From Dromaius novaehollandiae (taxonomy: Eukaryota > Chordata > Aves > Casuariiformes > Dromaiidae): a stretch of DNA of 64,000 nt. The notes under the pieces were generated by a model. It was not told the DNA's origin, ran no database searches, and worked only from the letters and a program-made list of their open reading frames with translations. A program made the position numbers and the translations under genes. Positions 1 through 13,105 of this stretch are shown piece by piece. How positions within the stretch are numbered: the first letter of the stretch is position 1; each line of letters starts with the position of its first letter. The stretch spans positions 67,889,559-67,953,558 of the forward strand of contig NC_088101.1 of the NCBI RefSeq assembly GCF_036370855.1. The letters run 5' to 3'.

Positions 1-3000
1 AAAAAACATTGCAAAGAGCTGAGCTATAGACAAGGCTTGAACTGGAGGCAATACAATAAGTTCTTACTGTAACTCAACTAGCAAAGTGGCCAGTTCACCT
101 CTGAGAACTGAAAACCCACCCTCAGGATGTACTTTGGCATAGCTTAAACCAACATAAGATGGAACTGCCACCAAAAGTGCACAACTCACCCTCGATGCAG
201 CTTATACTTCTCTTTTCCACCTTAATGTCTTGTCTATACAGTCCTTTCCCATGCAGGCAAATAAAAGGATAGCTTTAGCCGGGTTTGATTCTTGATCTTG
301 TTCACCATGAGGCCTCCCGGACGTATGCCAGGGATAACGGATGGAGCAGAACTGGGAAAGCAATGAGCAGCTGGAGACAGAGCAGGATTTCTTATTTTGG
401 TGGCAATGCCAGTTTAAGCAGGAGTATAGCATTTGCTGCTACCTAAAAGTTTCTCCAGACAATGTCATGGGAAGCTGCAAATTTCTCTAGAAAAACTGGG
501 CTATGTGGAGACCAGCTTTTTATGTCAATTATCCCTCTGTGTTTTTAGTACAACAGAAAGGAAGCATATCTGGACCATCCTTAGAAAACCTGTTTTCCTG
601 AAATGTATCAGATGGCTATGAACTCTTTAATAGGTGCTTGGCATCTCACAGGCCTGGGCTGTATTATATCAAAAGTAACCTGCCTGGCACACACAACAGC
701 AGTGTGTAGTGTGTGGCACAGCACTGGCTTCCACTCTCCCATTACACTTTTACCTATTACTTCTCCAGTTATTGTGAGCTGGAGTCACATGCTTAAATTC
801 CTCAGTTGAAAAAACAGACTATTTTAGTGATGAAACAGGATCGTTCCTCCAAAAAACCCCCACAAAATACTTACACGCAGATGATCTGTTAAGTAATTTC
901 CAATAGCTTCATATATTTATATTCATACTATGCTTGTACACTTTTTTCATTGGAATACATTTTACACTCACTAACAAAGATGCTATCCCATTTAAGTCAA
1001 ATGAGGCTTCTCTGGTCTATCTTAGAAAAGCATCTGAGCCAAGATATGTATCTTACTCAGTTCATTAGCCTCTCCAATACTGTAGATTAAATAAGCCAGT
1101 ATGTCACTAAATCTGTTCAGCATTAAGATGATACAAAATGTATTTTTCTTCTTCCAACTAAATAGTTTTCTTCAAATCTGAAACAGATGGAAACACAGTG
1201 AGTTATCTTACATGAGCTCATCTGGACTTCTGAGTGGAATGTCCGACATTTGGTCACACATCTTGAGATGTGAGTTAGGGTTTGAACAGGGAAAGTTTTA
1301 TCATCTTATGTTTACGTATGTGGATAGGCTCATTAAATTCAATGGACAACAAGTAAAGTAAATTTCCACACACACACACAGAGCAAGAGCATGCAGGATA
1401 GGTTTCTGTATAAAATATCTCACATGTAGTTCACATTCCGAAAGATGATTGTCCCCTAAAAGTCCATAATAAATGGAAACTCAGCAACAAAGTTACTTCA
1501 GAAATCTGGAGCAGCTCCTTTCTTCTATGTCTCCCATTAAGCCTGTTTTCTTCTGTGTTCGTCTTGGAGGCTAATATTTCTGGGGACACACTGACTTGTA
1601 TGTCTTTTATGGAACCAAGCATACTGTTGACATTTGACTAATAAAAAAACCCAGGAATCTAAATTATTCCTTTTTATACTTATGGAAAAATTATGAGGGG
1701 AGTTTACACATGTAGAGTGGCAGATATTAAATTCCCTTATTTACAAGATTAGCAACACACAGTTCCAGCGAGAACTCACTCCCACATGACGATCCTACCA
1801 GGAACTACACATACTTCACATGTAGAGTCATATTCTATTGTCAGCTATGCTGAATGCTGCAGTGAAACTGCACTTGTGGTAAAGAAGTACCTAGTCTTTA
1901 TCAGCGTTTAATCTTGCCTTATTGCAGTTCAGGAGAGCTTCACTATTGACTTCACTGATGCCCAAACTTTGCCTTTAGTCAAGGACCTGAATATGAAATG
2001 CGTTGAGTTCCCACAGCTTCAGTAAAATAAAAGAGACCTGAGAGTACTCAGTGTCTTCTCTACAGTATGCATGTCAGCTGCATTTTTAGGCAGTCTGGTG
2101 AAGGCTGCTTCAGGCTAATTTACCAGGCTTCTTGATAAGATGAATTAGCATGTGTGGAGCTCCACTCCATGAGAATTAAGTTGCTTCTAATATTTCGACT
2201 GCACAGGTTTGGTTCTCTACACTGCACTGAAGTGGGGCCAGCACACTTTTAATGTGCAGCTCTCCTGACTACCTCCAGCAAGTCAGAAGAGCCAATTTTA
2301 TGGCTGTGAAGAACAGACCATTTGTATATATGAGAGGTTTAACACCCATCTGCCTAAAAAGTATCTCCAAACTTTATTAAAATATAGTTGGGGTTTTTTT
2401 ACACTTCTTATCACAGTCCTATTGTAGGGACCCACTTCATTCCACAGATACCACAGAAATTCAAACAAAAAGATTTCTAATCAAAATGAGCCAACTTTAC
2501 TGTTCCTGTGATGCTACTGCAGTTCAATAGGTATTTTGTGTTTACTCTTTCCTTCTTTTGGAAAGAGGACAGTGCAAATAGCTGCATTTAAACAAACTTC
2601 AGGCTCGGTATGTTCTTAAGACAGCTTTCTTTTCTGAAGACGTCAGATTTTTTTGTGATTTGCTTTTTAACCAAAATCAGAGACCTGAGACCTGGTTTAT
2701 TCTGCTGAATTCCACCTTTCTCCACTTGCCTAATGTTTCCTCCTGGCTGGTCCTGTACCTTCAGCCATGCATACCCAGTAGGAATCACAAGGCATGGGGG
2801 CTTTAGTAGAATTTAAACTCTCTAAATCTGGTCCTTGATGTCTTTATTTTATAACTTTCTTTTTTGATATCCCTGAAATGCTTGATAGAGTCTTAAGACT
2901 TCCTGGACCAAGGTCTAGATTATTACATGAACAGCAAAAGATGGAACAGAATATTCTGAAACATAAATGAATTTGCACATGAACTCAAAGTTGAATTTAT

Positions 3001-6000
3001 CCAGCAGAAATTTCTCTGTAGGACTTAATAGACACCAGAAAGAATGAAAAATAGCTGGATTAAAAAAAGGAATCATACACTGGAGTTGTGGACATTCTCA
3101 GGATAATTAGTTACATATGTTTTGGTTGTGCCCTAGGGTAAAATAAGTTCTGGGATGAGGTAATAAATAAATTAAATGTGGTTTTGGAAATAGTTATCCC
3201 TAACTACCCAAAATGTCCAAGGCTACAAGAATTTGGATGCAGGCAACATTGGAAATATGAAAGGACCACATAAACAATTTTTATAAGAGCAACAATATTG
3301 CAAAGAAGATACCACAAAAACTGAAGTCAGCACAATCTTGAATGCTGCTGATTGATGCACTGAGCTAATCTAATTGATACATTTTGGAAAGACTTGTTTG
3401 AATAAGCTAGGTAATTTGGAAATGAGGTATATAATGATGCACCCCCACATAAAGTCATCAATTACTATAGCACCAACTGAAATACTAGCTGCATCTTTTG
3501 TTCGCGTGGCTGAATTCTAGAAATATTGTATTGTTCCCCCAACTTTTTTTTTCTTTTTCACTTTTTAAGGTGGAGGATGTAAGTACAGTTTAGCTTCACT
3601 TCTCATGTTATATGCTTATGCACTACTGGGTCCTGTTATTCAACCTTGTTTGCTGTACCTCCAGAGTACATTAAAATGCTATAGGTCAGATCCATATTAG
3701 ATCCTGTCCTGTCCTCGTGATGAAATACAAAATCTGCTTGACCCAGCCATTCTGAGAAAACAGATTTTAAATCCTTCACTAATCACTAGTCCTGTGCGTA
3801 GTGCTTATTTCCATATTCAGTGGAAAGGACAGATTTCAGGGATTTGACAACATCCTGGGGCTTTACCTGGGCTTGTAGAGGCAAGGAGCTGTCAGTAAAG
3901 TGTCCCATGTCTCCTGAGGTTTTGGTAAATTGCATAATAATTTTCTCTTTCTTACAGCATGACTGTTTAACCGTATAACCTGTTCATGAAACCTTCCAGA
4001 GGACTTCATACAGATCTCACCACTTTAATAGTATTCTTGGTTGGATAACAAATATGAATAGTCAAACTAATTTCTACACATCTTTGCTGTAAAATCAGTT
4101 GTTTATTCAGCTGTTTGGTTCCGTACTAGCTCTTCTCATTCCTCCTCCATTAGATGCAGGACAGTTCTGGGCTGGCAGCTCTGTAAGGAAGTATAGATAC
4201 AGATTGTCTGAGGGACTTTCCCAATGGGCAACAGGAATCAGCCAGTCCTGATTCCAGTGAATGTTCCCAATGCCTCTATAGCATTTTGTTAAGCAAATGG
4301 ACAAATCAAGGGCAGGCCAGCTTACCATTCCTGCCCCTTTGTGCCAGTTTAGACCTCAGCCCAGACAGTGGTAGCAGAAAACTCACAACAACTCGAAAGT
4401 CCAAAGGGCTGTACTCAAGGGCTAGACCTGGGTCTCTTCCTATTCAGGAGTTACCTAATCTTTGGGTTCTTCCAACAGAAAAATTTAAAAACATATTGAA
4501 AAGATAACAGCAAAAGTTAAGTTTCACATTCTGTCTTGGTGTTCTCCAACTTCTTCTACTTCAAATAAAAGGTGTGAACATTTTTCATTTCTCTGTTTCT
4601 TACTTTGAACAAAATAAAGGTATGGTAACATCTTACAGCTCTATACCACTGTCAAGTGCTGCGGAGTGAAGGAAGAACCTGGAAATCCACTGTTTCTAAG
4701 CAAAAATATTCTGGAATGTTTTAAACTGGTTTCTCTCATTCTGGAAAATTTCAAACAACCACAAGACTGCCAGAAATTACTTTTGTTGTTTTAGAACTAT
4801 TTGCTTAAAGGAATTAATTCCAGAAAGATGTTGGAATCTTCCTACACAAGGCAACTAATAGAATCTAGCTGAAGTATTTTATTCCAAGGTCAGGTCTTCA
4901 CCCATCTGGGTAACTCACATGAAAGCTGGAAACTCTCTTCTAAGCAAACAGAGATGTGTATGAAATGAAGGGAATACCCAAGCAACAGAAGAAATCAGGT
5001 ACTTAACTGAAATCTTCAAGGCAAAAGGTATCTAAACAGATACAAAGATATCATGGGAATGCTCAAATCAGAGATTCAGAACTGTCAAAATGACAAAGGA
5101 AAAGAAGAATATTATTTCACAAGAGTATCAGAGAGAGACTGATGGGAGACAAAAGGCCTGTGCTCCAAATGAAAGAAAAGGCTTAGACAGTGTTCACTCA
5201 GCTACTCACCTCATCTGAAAACTGTTTCCACTCTGGTAGGATTTTACTTCAAGCTAACTAACTCTAAACCACACCTTTTCCTCTCCTCTTGGCATGAAAT
5301 AAACACTAAGATTTCACCTTGAATTATTTATCAAGGTTAGTCAAACCTCATGAGCACACACCCCAAAGAGGAGAAGGAGAAGATGGGATTTGTGGATAGC
5401 TGATAAGAACATATTTCTGATGCTAATTATCAACGACTGATAGGAACACCCTCACAGATTAGGAAACCCAGTGTTGAATCATTTCTTAACAACATGTTTT
5501 TCTAGAACCTCCTTAAGAGCACAGGTTACAGCTGGGAGATATCTTTTTTTTTTTTTTTTTTTTTTTTAATGTTACCAGAGCTTCCAATGCAAATCTGATA
5601 GTTTGCAAGTTCTAGTTTCGTTTCCCTCCTGCCAATGTTGCAAATACTTTATTAGTCAGCTCTCTAGCAGAGCTTGGAAGGAACAGGGACTCCCCCAGCA
5701 CTGGCTCAGAACAACAATATAGCATGAAGAAGTTGCTCCAGGCCCCAGATTCGTTCCTCCTCCTCTCATATGTGCACTGGGCACCCCTGCTGCCATGCTG
5801 TTAACCATTTAAGCACTGACCACTATTTACTCATTTGGTATTTGTTCCACATACCTCTGTACCACTTCTCTTGTGATGTGTCTGTGCTGACAGCCTCATT
5901 TTTCAAACCTCCCAAGCCTCCAGTCCCTTTTCCTTTTTTCACTGGTCTTTTATTCCTTTCTATTCAACTATCCACAGTAAGAGAATTCTGCATGCAGATA

Positions 6001-7890
6001 ACTAACGGATAAAACTGAAAAGAGGAAGAAATTGTCCACTTAACGTCACTCATGTTGGATGCCTCACTGCCAAATTCCTCAGCTTTTTTTTCTTAGATGT
6101 GAAACTATATGGGATGGTTAATGGATTTTAAAAATCTGTAGGAATATTTGCTTTGGACATGAAAACTAACACAGGAGGATTGTGCAAGTACCTTAATCCC
6201 AAGTTATGTGGACAGCCTGTACAGAATATTAGCTGAGGATTTATTAACAAATAAACACAGTCAGGGCTTCCAAAGAAAAAGCCATTTTCATTTTCTATTG
6301 GAAAGGTTCCTCCAAAAGCTTTTCTGTTGCTTTTGTCCAGAAACTTATACTAATACCCATACGTCAAGCCACATGCCACCAAATACCTTCAGAATGCCTT
6401 TTACCTGGAAGGAGTATTAAGCAAATGCATCAGATTCAGAGGAGAACAAAGACCACAACTACTTCAGAAAGGCTACAGATCAGCGAGCGTGCAGGAAAGT
6501 ATTCTGGTAAATACTGCTGGTTGCCTGCCCTGTTCTTATATTCTTACCTGGGTGCCTGGAGTTGGTGTTCTTTGTGGATATCCCCCAAGAGTAATGGGCC
6601 TCAACCAGCCCCTAACAAAACTGAACACCCTCACCCCATCAACTCCCAGCAAAGCGTGTGCGCAAAAGAAAAAGAAACCAGAGAGAAAACTAACAATGTT
6701 GGAGGACAACAAATGAAAGAAAGGGCAAGAGTTCATGGTCACAGGTTAGAAAGGAAACAACAGTTTTGGAGACAGAAGGAGACGCCAAGCAGAGCACCCT
6801 TGCAAGGGTCCCTGAAACCAACCAAAGAGCTGGTGGATGCTGTGCGGCAGTGCTCTGCGTGGACATGATGGGATGAGAGTATGAAGATAGGCTCCAGTCC
6901 CTGGGACCCCCTCTCTGGTATCCCCACTCCAGAGGCTGCGACACAGCAGCAGGAGCACACCACGTGAAACTGGAGACATCCTGCAACTTGGTGAGCCTCG
7001 GGTAGGGGGATATAAATAAATACACAGGGGGAAAACTGAAACCAAAACCTCAACGAGAGGGTTTGGAGGAGCAGTAAGAGGGACTGCCACCTGATTAACT
7101 TGATATGCTTGTACAACATGGTCTCTCTGTTGCCACAGAAGTGACCTGAGTCAAGGGACCCCCGTGATTTGCGCTGAGAGTATGCCCATACTCATACCTC
7201 TGGAGAAGATTTTCCAAAGTATGTGCCCAATGGGTCATTGGTTGGGCTCAGTGCAGCCTGGTGGAGACAAGACTCAGGGCTAGACAGAACCCTGAGCTGA
7301 GCTGGTATAGCCATTTTGATGTTGCTTACAGTTCCCTGCATCCTTATTATATGAGCACTTCCATATAATATCAAAGAAATATGCTAACATCTAAAAAAGG
7401 TTGTATGAGCAACCATATTTTCAGTTGAATTTAGCAACACATTCTGTCCAAAGCTGTTGAAAATAATCTGTTAATAGCAGTCACTCTCTCTGTTTTTCAG
7501 TATACTTCTGAAACATATTCAAGAGTGTTATGGCGAATATGGGATTTTGTGGGTAAGGTCATCTGGACACTGCACATAAGTGTGGAGTCACGTAGCATGT
7601 ATTAACTATAGTTTGCAATTCAAGTTAGGAGAAGCTTGTTATTTAGCCTTTCTTTATTAAGCTTAAAGAAGCTTTAGCAGCTTCTTTACAAAGCAGTTGC
7701 TGCAGGATTGCACTTTACATTAATGTAAGGAGGAAATATCTTAATCACATACTGTGAGAAAAAAATAGAACAATATAGGGCTTTGCAATGCATCTTCCTT
7801 AATATGCAGAAAGTTAATATCCACCTTGATTTTTGACGTTACAATATCTAATGCAGGGCTTCAGTACAATTGCTACTTATTTTATTGGCA
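1..7890. other. Intergenic, no gene seen
   Basis: AT-rich single-copy-looking DNA with a 24-T run at 5544 and a short CA tract near 1367. A more GC-rich block at about 6480-7330 is open in several frames on both strands (up to 147 codons) but shows no recognisable family. Confidence 0.6.
5544..5567. repeat. T homopolymer, 24 bases
   Basis: An uninterrupted run of 24 T. It might be the reverse complement of a retroposon A tail, but no recognisable retroposon body adjoins it. Confidence 0.95.
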
Positions 7891-7894
7891 AGCA

Positions 7895-8035
7895 GAAAGC
7901 TGCTGTTGCAGTTACACCACCAGACTGGCATTCAAGAGATATAGATTTAGCCACACATTTCCTGTGTGACTTTGTATAAATTGCTTAACCTCTGTTTCTC
8001 AATTCCATCCATGAAACAGAATTATTTCTTTGTGC
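7895..8035 (+). repeat. MIR-like SINE relic
   Basis: The sequence TGTGTGACTTTGTATAAATT, followed by GCTTAACCTCTGTTTCTCAA and then an ATCCATGAAA..GAATTATT stretch, follows the MIR core, which I recall as TGTGTGACCTTGGGCAAGTT then ACTTAACCTCTCTGTGCCTC. Diverged and old. Bounds are approximate. Confidence 0.75.
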
Positions 8036-8040
8036 CACAG

Positions 8041-11000
8041 CAATATACTTTAACCCAAATATACTAATGAGTATGTACAATAGTGATATAAACTACATAA
8101 AATGGCACTTAGGAAAATATCAGCATTAGGTGAAAATAACAGTAAAAGATCTCTGTGTTCATAACAGTAATTTATTCCTAACTTCAGTCCAGACCTCTGT
8201 ACAATTTCTGCAGACCTATGCCAATGCCTCACTGGGGATTTGATTAATTTTCTGAATAATTCTCTGGAGGGCATTGCAAAAATACAGTGTTTATCTAGAT
8301 AGTATTCTATCAGAATAATGTTGTCACTATTTCTTTCAACATGCCGTGGCTAAAATACATGAAAAAATCCAAAGTAAAGGATTATCAGAGACAATTTACA
8401 TGAGAAATGAAGAATCATATGAGGAAAGAAATGAACAGAACTTTATCTCCTTCAACAGTTTTTGCCACGAATAAAAGACTTGTTGAAGATCTGTCCAGTG
8501 TGAAATTCAGGTATGTTAGAATTGAAGCTATAGGCCATTTGATTGGCAGAGAACATGCAAACAGATTGTAGTAATGCCAGCTTTAGGGCCTTTGATTAAA
8601 AATAGGCTCTGGTGAGGTCTTGAATATAGTGGAGCAACTGTGTTTTCATGAAGGGTAGGGAAAGGGGGAGGAGAAGAGTGCAGGATGATGTAAGATTGCA
8701 CAACTGCTCCGCGTGGAGTGAATCTACCCCAGCACTGAGTTGCTGTTTGAGGAAGCTGGGAAAAGGAGAAGGGTGTGCCTGGTGAAACCATGCCTATGAG
8801 AGCCATAACCACATATTTAAAATAGCATTGAAAAATACACTCTGGACCATTTCTGTTGGGTTTTAGTGCAATAAGCCTTTTATACAACTCCTTTAAATTA
8901 GACATGCATACAAAAGGAAAAATAAGAGCCGTTGGTGACATAAAGAAGATCCCTCATTTCCACGCTCCCTTCTGCTCTAGGTGACATGGAGCTCCCAGAG
9001 ACAAGACTCTATCTAGGCTATTGTCTAACTGAAGTATCCTCCCTAATGATGCACAATGACAGAAACTGTTTGTTTCTGATTCCGTAGAAAATGAAAGAAC
9101 AGGCACACAGGAAAAACACTCATTCTCATTCAAAATAAAAAGAAATGTGTGGGCTTATGCATCACGAGTGTAGATAGGTCATAGTCAGGAGTAACACAGC
9201 ATTCTGGTAAAATGAGGTTCCACTTTCTGCATGAAGAAAACTATATCATTCGGGCAGGGTGAGAGTTCTTCCAGTACTAAAGAAATGAAGAGCGGAGAAA
9301 GCCAGGCAACTAAAAGCAGCAGTCTGACTAAAGGTCTCTTTCTAAGCAGTTATATAAAGGGAGGGGAAGCAGACGTGGAACTGCTGCAACCACAGCTACC
9401 GTTTGAACTTGACAACATGCTTCAGGGTGCAGTAAAATGACAGAATGAGAATAAAAGACAGCCTCCGAGTGATTCATTTCAAAACAGGGTGAAAAGCCCT
9501 TACATAGCTTCATGTTAGCCCCTATTCCCAAATGGTTCAGAAGGCCCTTTCCTCAGGGCTCCAGTCGCACACATAAACCAAGCTGAGTCAGTTCTGACTA
9601 GGAAGAGCCTCCCTTTCTGCTTGCATGGCTTCTTCCTCTTTTGCACATCTGGACAAGGTCTTGCTTGGGGAACAGCACCTGCTTATAATCCCAAAGTCGT
9701 AGCAACAGACTCTGGACTGCTCCTAACGTGAGGAACGTATTTCCTAACCCTGTCCCCCATTTGAATGATCTTACTAGTGCACTTACTCAGTGTCCTACCT
9801 CAGGACTATTTTTGGTTTCATTTAAGCTGAGGGGTGACATGAGGCAAGTACTCTGAGGTAACGCTGGAATCTGAGGTTTTCATTGTATGGAGTCAATGTA
9901 GTTGCCTGAACAACTGCTGAGTTAAATTGAGCCCTGAATAAACAGCACATAAGGCAGCACATCAGACAACTGAAAACCAAATACACACACAAATGCTGTG
10001 TCTTTATGTTATAGAGCTTCCTGTGTAGGGTATGATGTTTACATCCTTAAAACTGCTAGGACAGGGCCACTTCTAGTCTCACAGAGTGTCAGTCTTTTAA
10101 ATTATGGACTGTACTTACCAGGCTTATTGCAGATAATTTGCTGTCTGCTGAATGCTGGCTCACAGTGAAATGAGCAGGTGATTTCCTGAAAAGCTGCTCT
10201 TTTGTCAAGGTCTGTAAAGCAAAATTTAGAATAAACCTCCTCTAATAGTTGACCAAGCTGAGGAAGGACTGCTTTTATTTCTTGCTTTCCAAGAAAGGAG
10301 CGTTGGCCAACAACAGCCTTGTCCAAGATGTCATAACTTTGCTCTTATAACATAGAACACTCTCTCAGTCTCCTGATTTCCAGCTTTGCACACTCTGTGA
10401 TCTTTTGTAGAGGCAAAGCAAGCTCCACTTCAGAGCCGCATGGGCTTCGGTTTGATCAACTAAGACTTTCTGAGCAAATAAGCCTTTCCAAAGTTTCAAA
10501 GATTTTGGCAAACTTCGGTGGCAAATTGACCTTGCTTTCATCTGAGGCACCAGTGTCCGGCAGAGCAGCAGGGTAGATCCTGACTTGGCAGTTACTGGCT
10601 CAGATCCCCAGAGCTCATCTGCTGCGTCTGTGCACCATTGAGCCCAAACTATGAAGCACAGGTTTCTGTTAGACATGTGAAATATTGTGACAAACTCCTG
10701 GAAAAGCTGCAAAATCTCCTTCACTGGAGGTTTATAATGACAAGTTAAAAAACACCAGTCAGGGAGGGTATATGGATAACTAGTCTGCATCAATGCTGGG
10801 CCATTTCAGGTCCAGGTTCCTTCCAGCCCACCGCTTCTAGCTTGCCAAGAGCTTCTCTTCTCTCTGGCGAATCAGTCTTTTAGGCTGAAATTCTCCACTT
10901 TATTTTCCTTATTGCACTGCTACGCATAAGCCAGTCGAACCTGAATAAAATTACTTCCAGCACTAGTGCTTCTAGTTACTTCTGACTTGTCTCGTATGGG

Positions 11001-11849
11001 CAGCATACGTCAGGACAGTATCATGCCTGTAACCTCACGCAGCAACCGTGGCCCACCAACACCACCTCAGTGCTGCTGCGAGAGCCTCTCCTCATACAGT
11101 GGGTGACCTCAAAGAGACAATTTCACTCTTATGCCTATTTCCCATCAGTCTTGATTCGTTAATTACACGTAGAAATACAGGAAGAAATATTGTCAAACTA
11201 CTTTGGGGGGGGGGGTTGTGTCATTTTTTTAAGTTTCTGTGTGTATTGGTGCATTATTACAGAAAACATTGTTCTTGTTGGGGAGCTCACAACTGCTTTT
11301 GGCCTGTTAATCAGCTTGAAAGATAAGAACGTTACAGGAGGAAAAGTCTACCAGATGCTCCAGAATACTTCTAAAGATTGATTGCAAATATTTTTGTTGT
11401 TTAGATTGAGCTGACTTCAGATTAATTAGAACTGCTGCTAATAAACAGTGAATGACTTTATGCTCAATGTTGCTGCCAGTTGCTTCATTTAACTGTGTTC
11501 ACAGTGATAGTATTAAAAAAAGATCTTATGGGAATCATTACATTCCCTCACTGTGAAAGGATTTCTTCTTGTTTATCTTATATACTCTTGCTGCCAGTTC
11601 AAGCATTCAGCTTTTGAATAGTTCCCAGTCACTTTCTTGGCCTGATACTGCCAATCCTCAACTACTGTCATCACCCCATTACCTAAAATGTGTACAAAAG
11701 CTGCCATTCAGATCCCTAGAATTCTGCCTTTTCGTTAATTAACTGTATTACTACTGTTACTACTATAATACTATATTGTAATAGTCCCACTGTGTATCAT
11801 GACAGTAACATTTCTGATATGCAAATATCAGTAAATTAATATCACAGCT
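8041..11849. other. Intergenic, possible decayed coding block at 10.1-10.8 kb
   Basis: Mostly featureless. Minus-strand frames at 10793-10365 and 10326-10119 read protein-like and end at a good donor (CCTG|GTAAGT, GT at 10118-10117), but with internal stops and no family I recognise. The 137-codon minus frame at 8528-8941 looks like chance. Confidence 0.5.
11205..11215. repeat. G homopolymer, 11 bases
   Basis: An uninterrupted run of 11 G within AT-rich DNA. Prone to sequencing and slippage error. Confidence 0.95.
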
Positions 11850-12090
11850 TGCAGTGGTTGCAGTATTCTCCCGTGATCTGTTGGTTAGAACAGAAACCCA
11901 GGAGCTATGAGACCTACATTCCAGCACTCGTTTGCTACCCACTCTGCTGCCTTGCGCCTGCCTTCAAACATTGACGTCCTTCAGCTTCCTCAGTTGTGAA
12001 ACCAGGACCCTGAGGTCCTTGTATACCTTCTTTATGAGGTTTGTGAAAAGTTTTGAAACACTGGGACGAAAGATACTAGCAAAATCCAAA
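11850..12090 (+). repeat. MIR/CORE-SINE relic
   Basis: CCCAGGAGCTATGAGACCT, then ...GACGTCCTTCAGCTTCCTCA and GTTGTGAAACCAGGACCCT, ending in TTTTGAAACACTGGGACGAA, in the order expected for MIR: acceptance box, core, then the AAAGCGCTTTGA...TGGGA-like 3' part. Strongly diverged. The 61-codon frame inside (11932-12117) is not a gene. Confidence 0.6.
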
Positions 12091-12929
12091 GTAAAGTCAG
12101 GAATTTTATTTGTTTGATTGTGTCTTATCTGGAATCTATTAGATCAGATCCAACCCATCCCGCTCATACCCCAAGGCAGCCAGCCTTGAGCCTGCTCTGG
12201 TCTGTGAGCCAACTCTCCATACCAGCCCCAGTATATGGCCATATTCACTATATTCCCCATCTCCAGACTGGTATGATTAATGTTAAATCTGTCACTGTAA
12301 TAATTCTGCATCTCACAAATACTGCTCCACTACCCTAGGCCCCCATCTACCTCAGTTCACGGGCTCACTTCCCCACAGTCCCTGTTCTTCAGGAAACTCA
12401 GTACTGATTACTTCATCAGAAGGGACTCATGGTTTCTCAACAAAGCAGAAAAAAATTTATAACTGAGCAGAAAAAAAATGCATTTTGATGCCTCAAAGAT
12501 GAGAGGCCAGGCTATTTCTGCCCTTAGAGGGGAGGAGACAGGCAGAGGTAAGACAGAGGCTGAGGACAGAGCCCTGCAGAGCCAAGCAGGCTGGCTGAAG
12601 CATTACTCGTGCTGCCACTGGAAGGGGCCCTGAGCTCAACATACCTCCTGCCCTCCCACTCATCCTACCAAAGACCATGGTGGCCAGCCCAGGCGCAGAG
12701 CTCCAACAGACTGGACAGGCCTCAGAGGCATGGGTCTTTTGCTATCGCCAGGCATCTGCTGCCTTCGGTAACTCTCTGCTTCACCTATGCCAGGACATGG
12801 CCCCCACCAAAGCATACCCCTATGAATAGCGCTATCCTGCCCTAGTCCCCCCTTCTCCCCCCAACACTTCAGCAGCTCTCATCGTGAATATGGGTCCCCC
12901 AGGGCACTGACAGACCCAAGAATACAGAA

Positions 12930-13105
12930 GTCATCCTTGTCCATGTAGTCTAAACCTTTGTCTCTGACAGCACTTAATGCCAACTTCATCTGAGAAAAGC
13001 TATAGAAAATTTGTGCAAGCAATTAGGGGATGAACCGCCTCCAAGGAAACTTTCTCTCTAACCCTTATTAGTAGTTAGAGGTTGGCCGCAAAGCAAGTAG
13101 CTTTA
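12930..13105 (+). repeat. Ancient amniote interspersed repeat, copy 1
   Basis: It starts TTGTCCATGTAGTCTAAACC, passes through GTCTCTGACAGCACTTAATG, and ends AACCCTTATTAGTAGTTAGA. I recall a family common in turtle and crocodilian DNA with the same order: GGTCCATCTAGCCCAGTATC, TGTCTCTGACAGTGGCCA, CTAACCCCTATTAGTTAGAG. I do not know its database name. It aligns loosely with copy 2 at 23.17 kb in the same orientation. Confidence 0.55.

Noticed and set aside
8528-8941. 137-codon minus-strand frame
   Set aside because: No ordered motifs, membrane pattern or splice context. Length is within what chance allows over 64 kb.
10102-10793. Identification of the 10-kb block as a copy of SWT1 or another named gene
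   Set aside because: A few residues looked similar, but the order and spacing of motifs did not hold up. Left unnamed.
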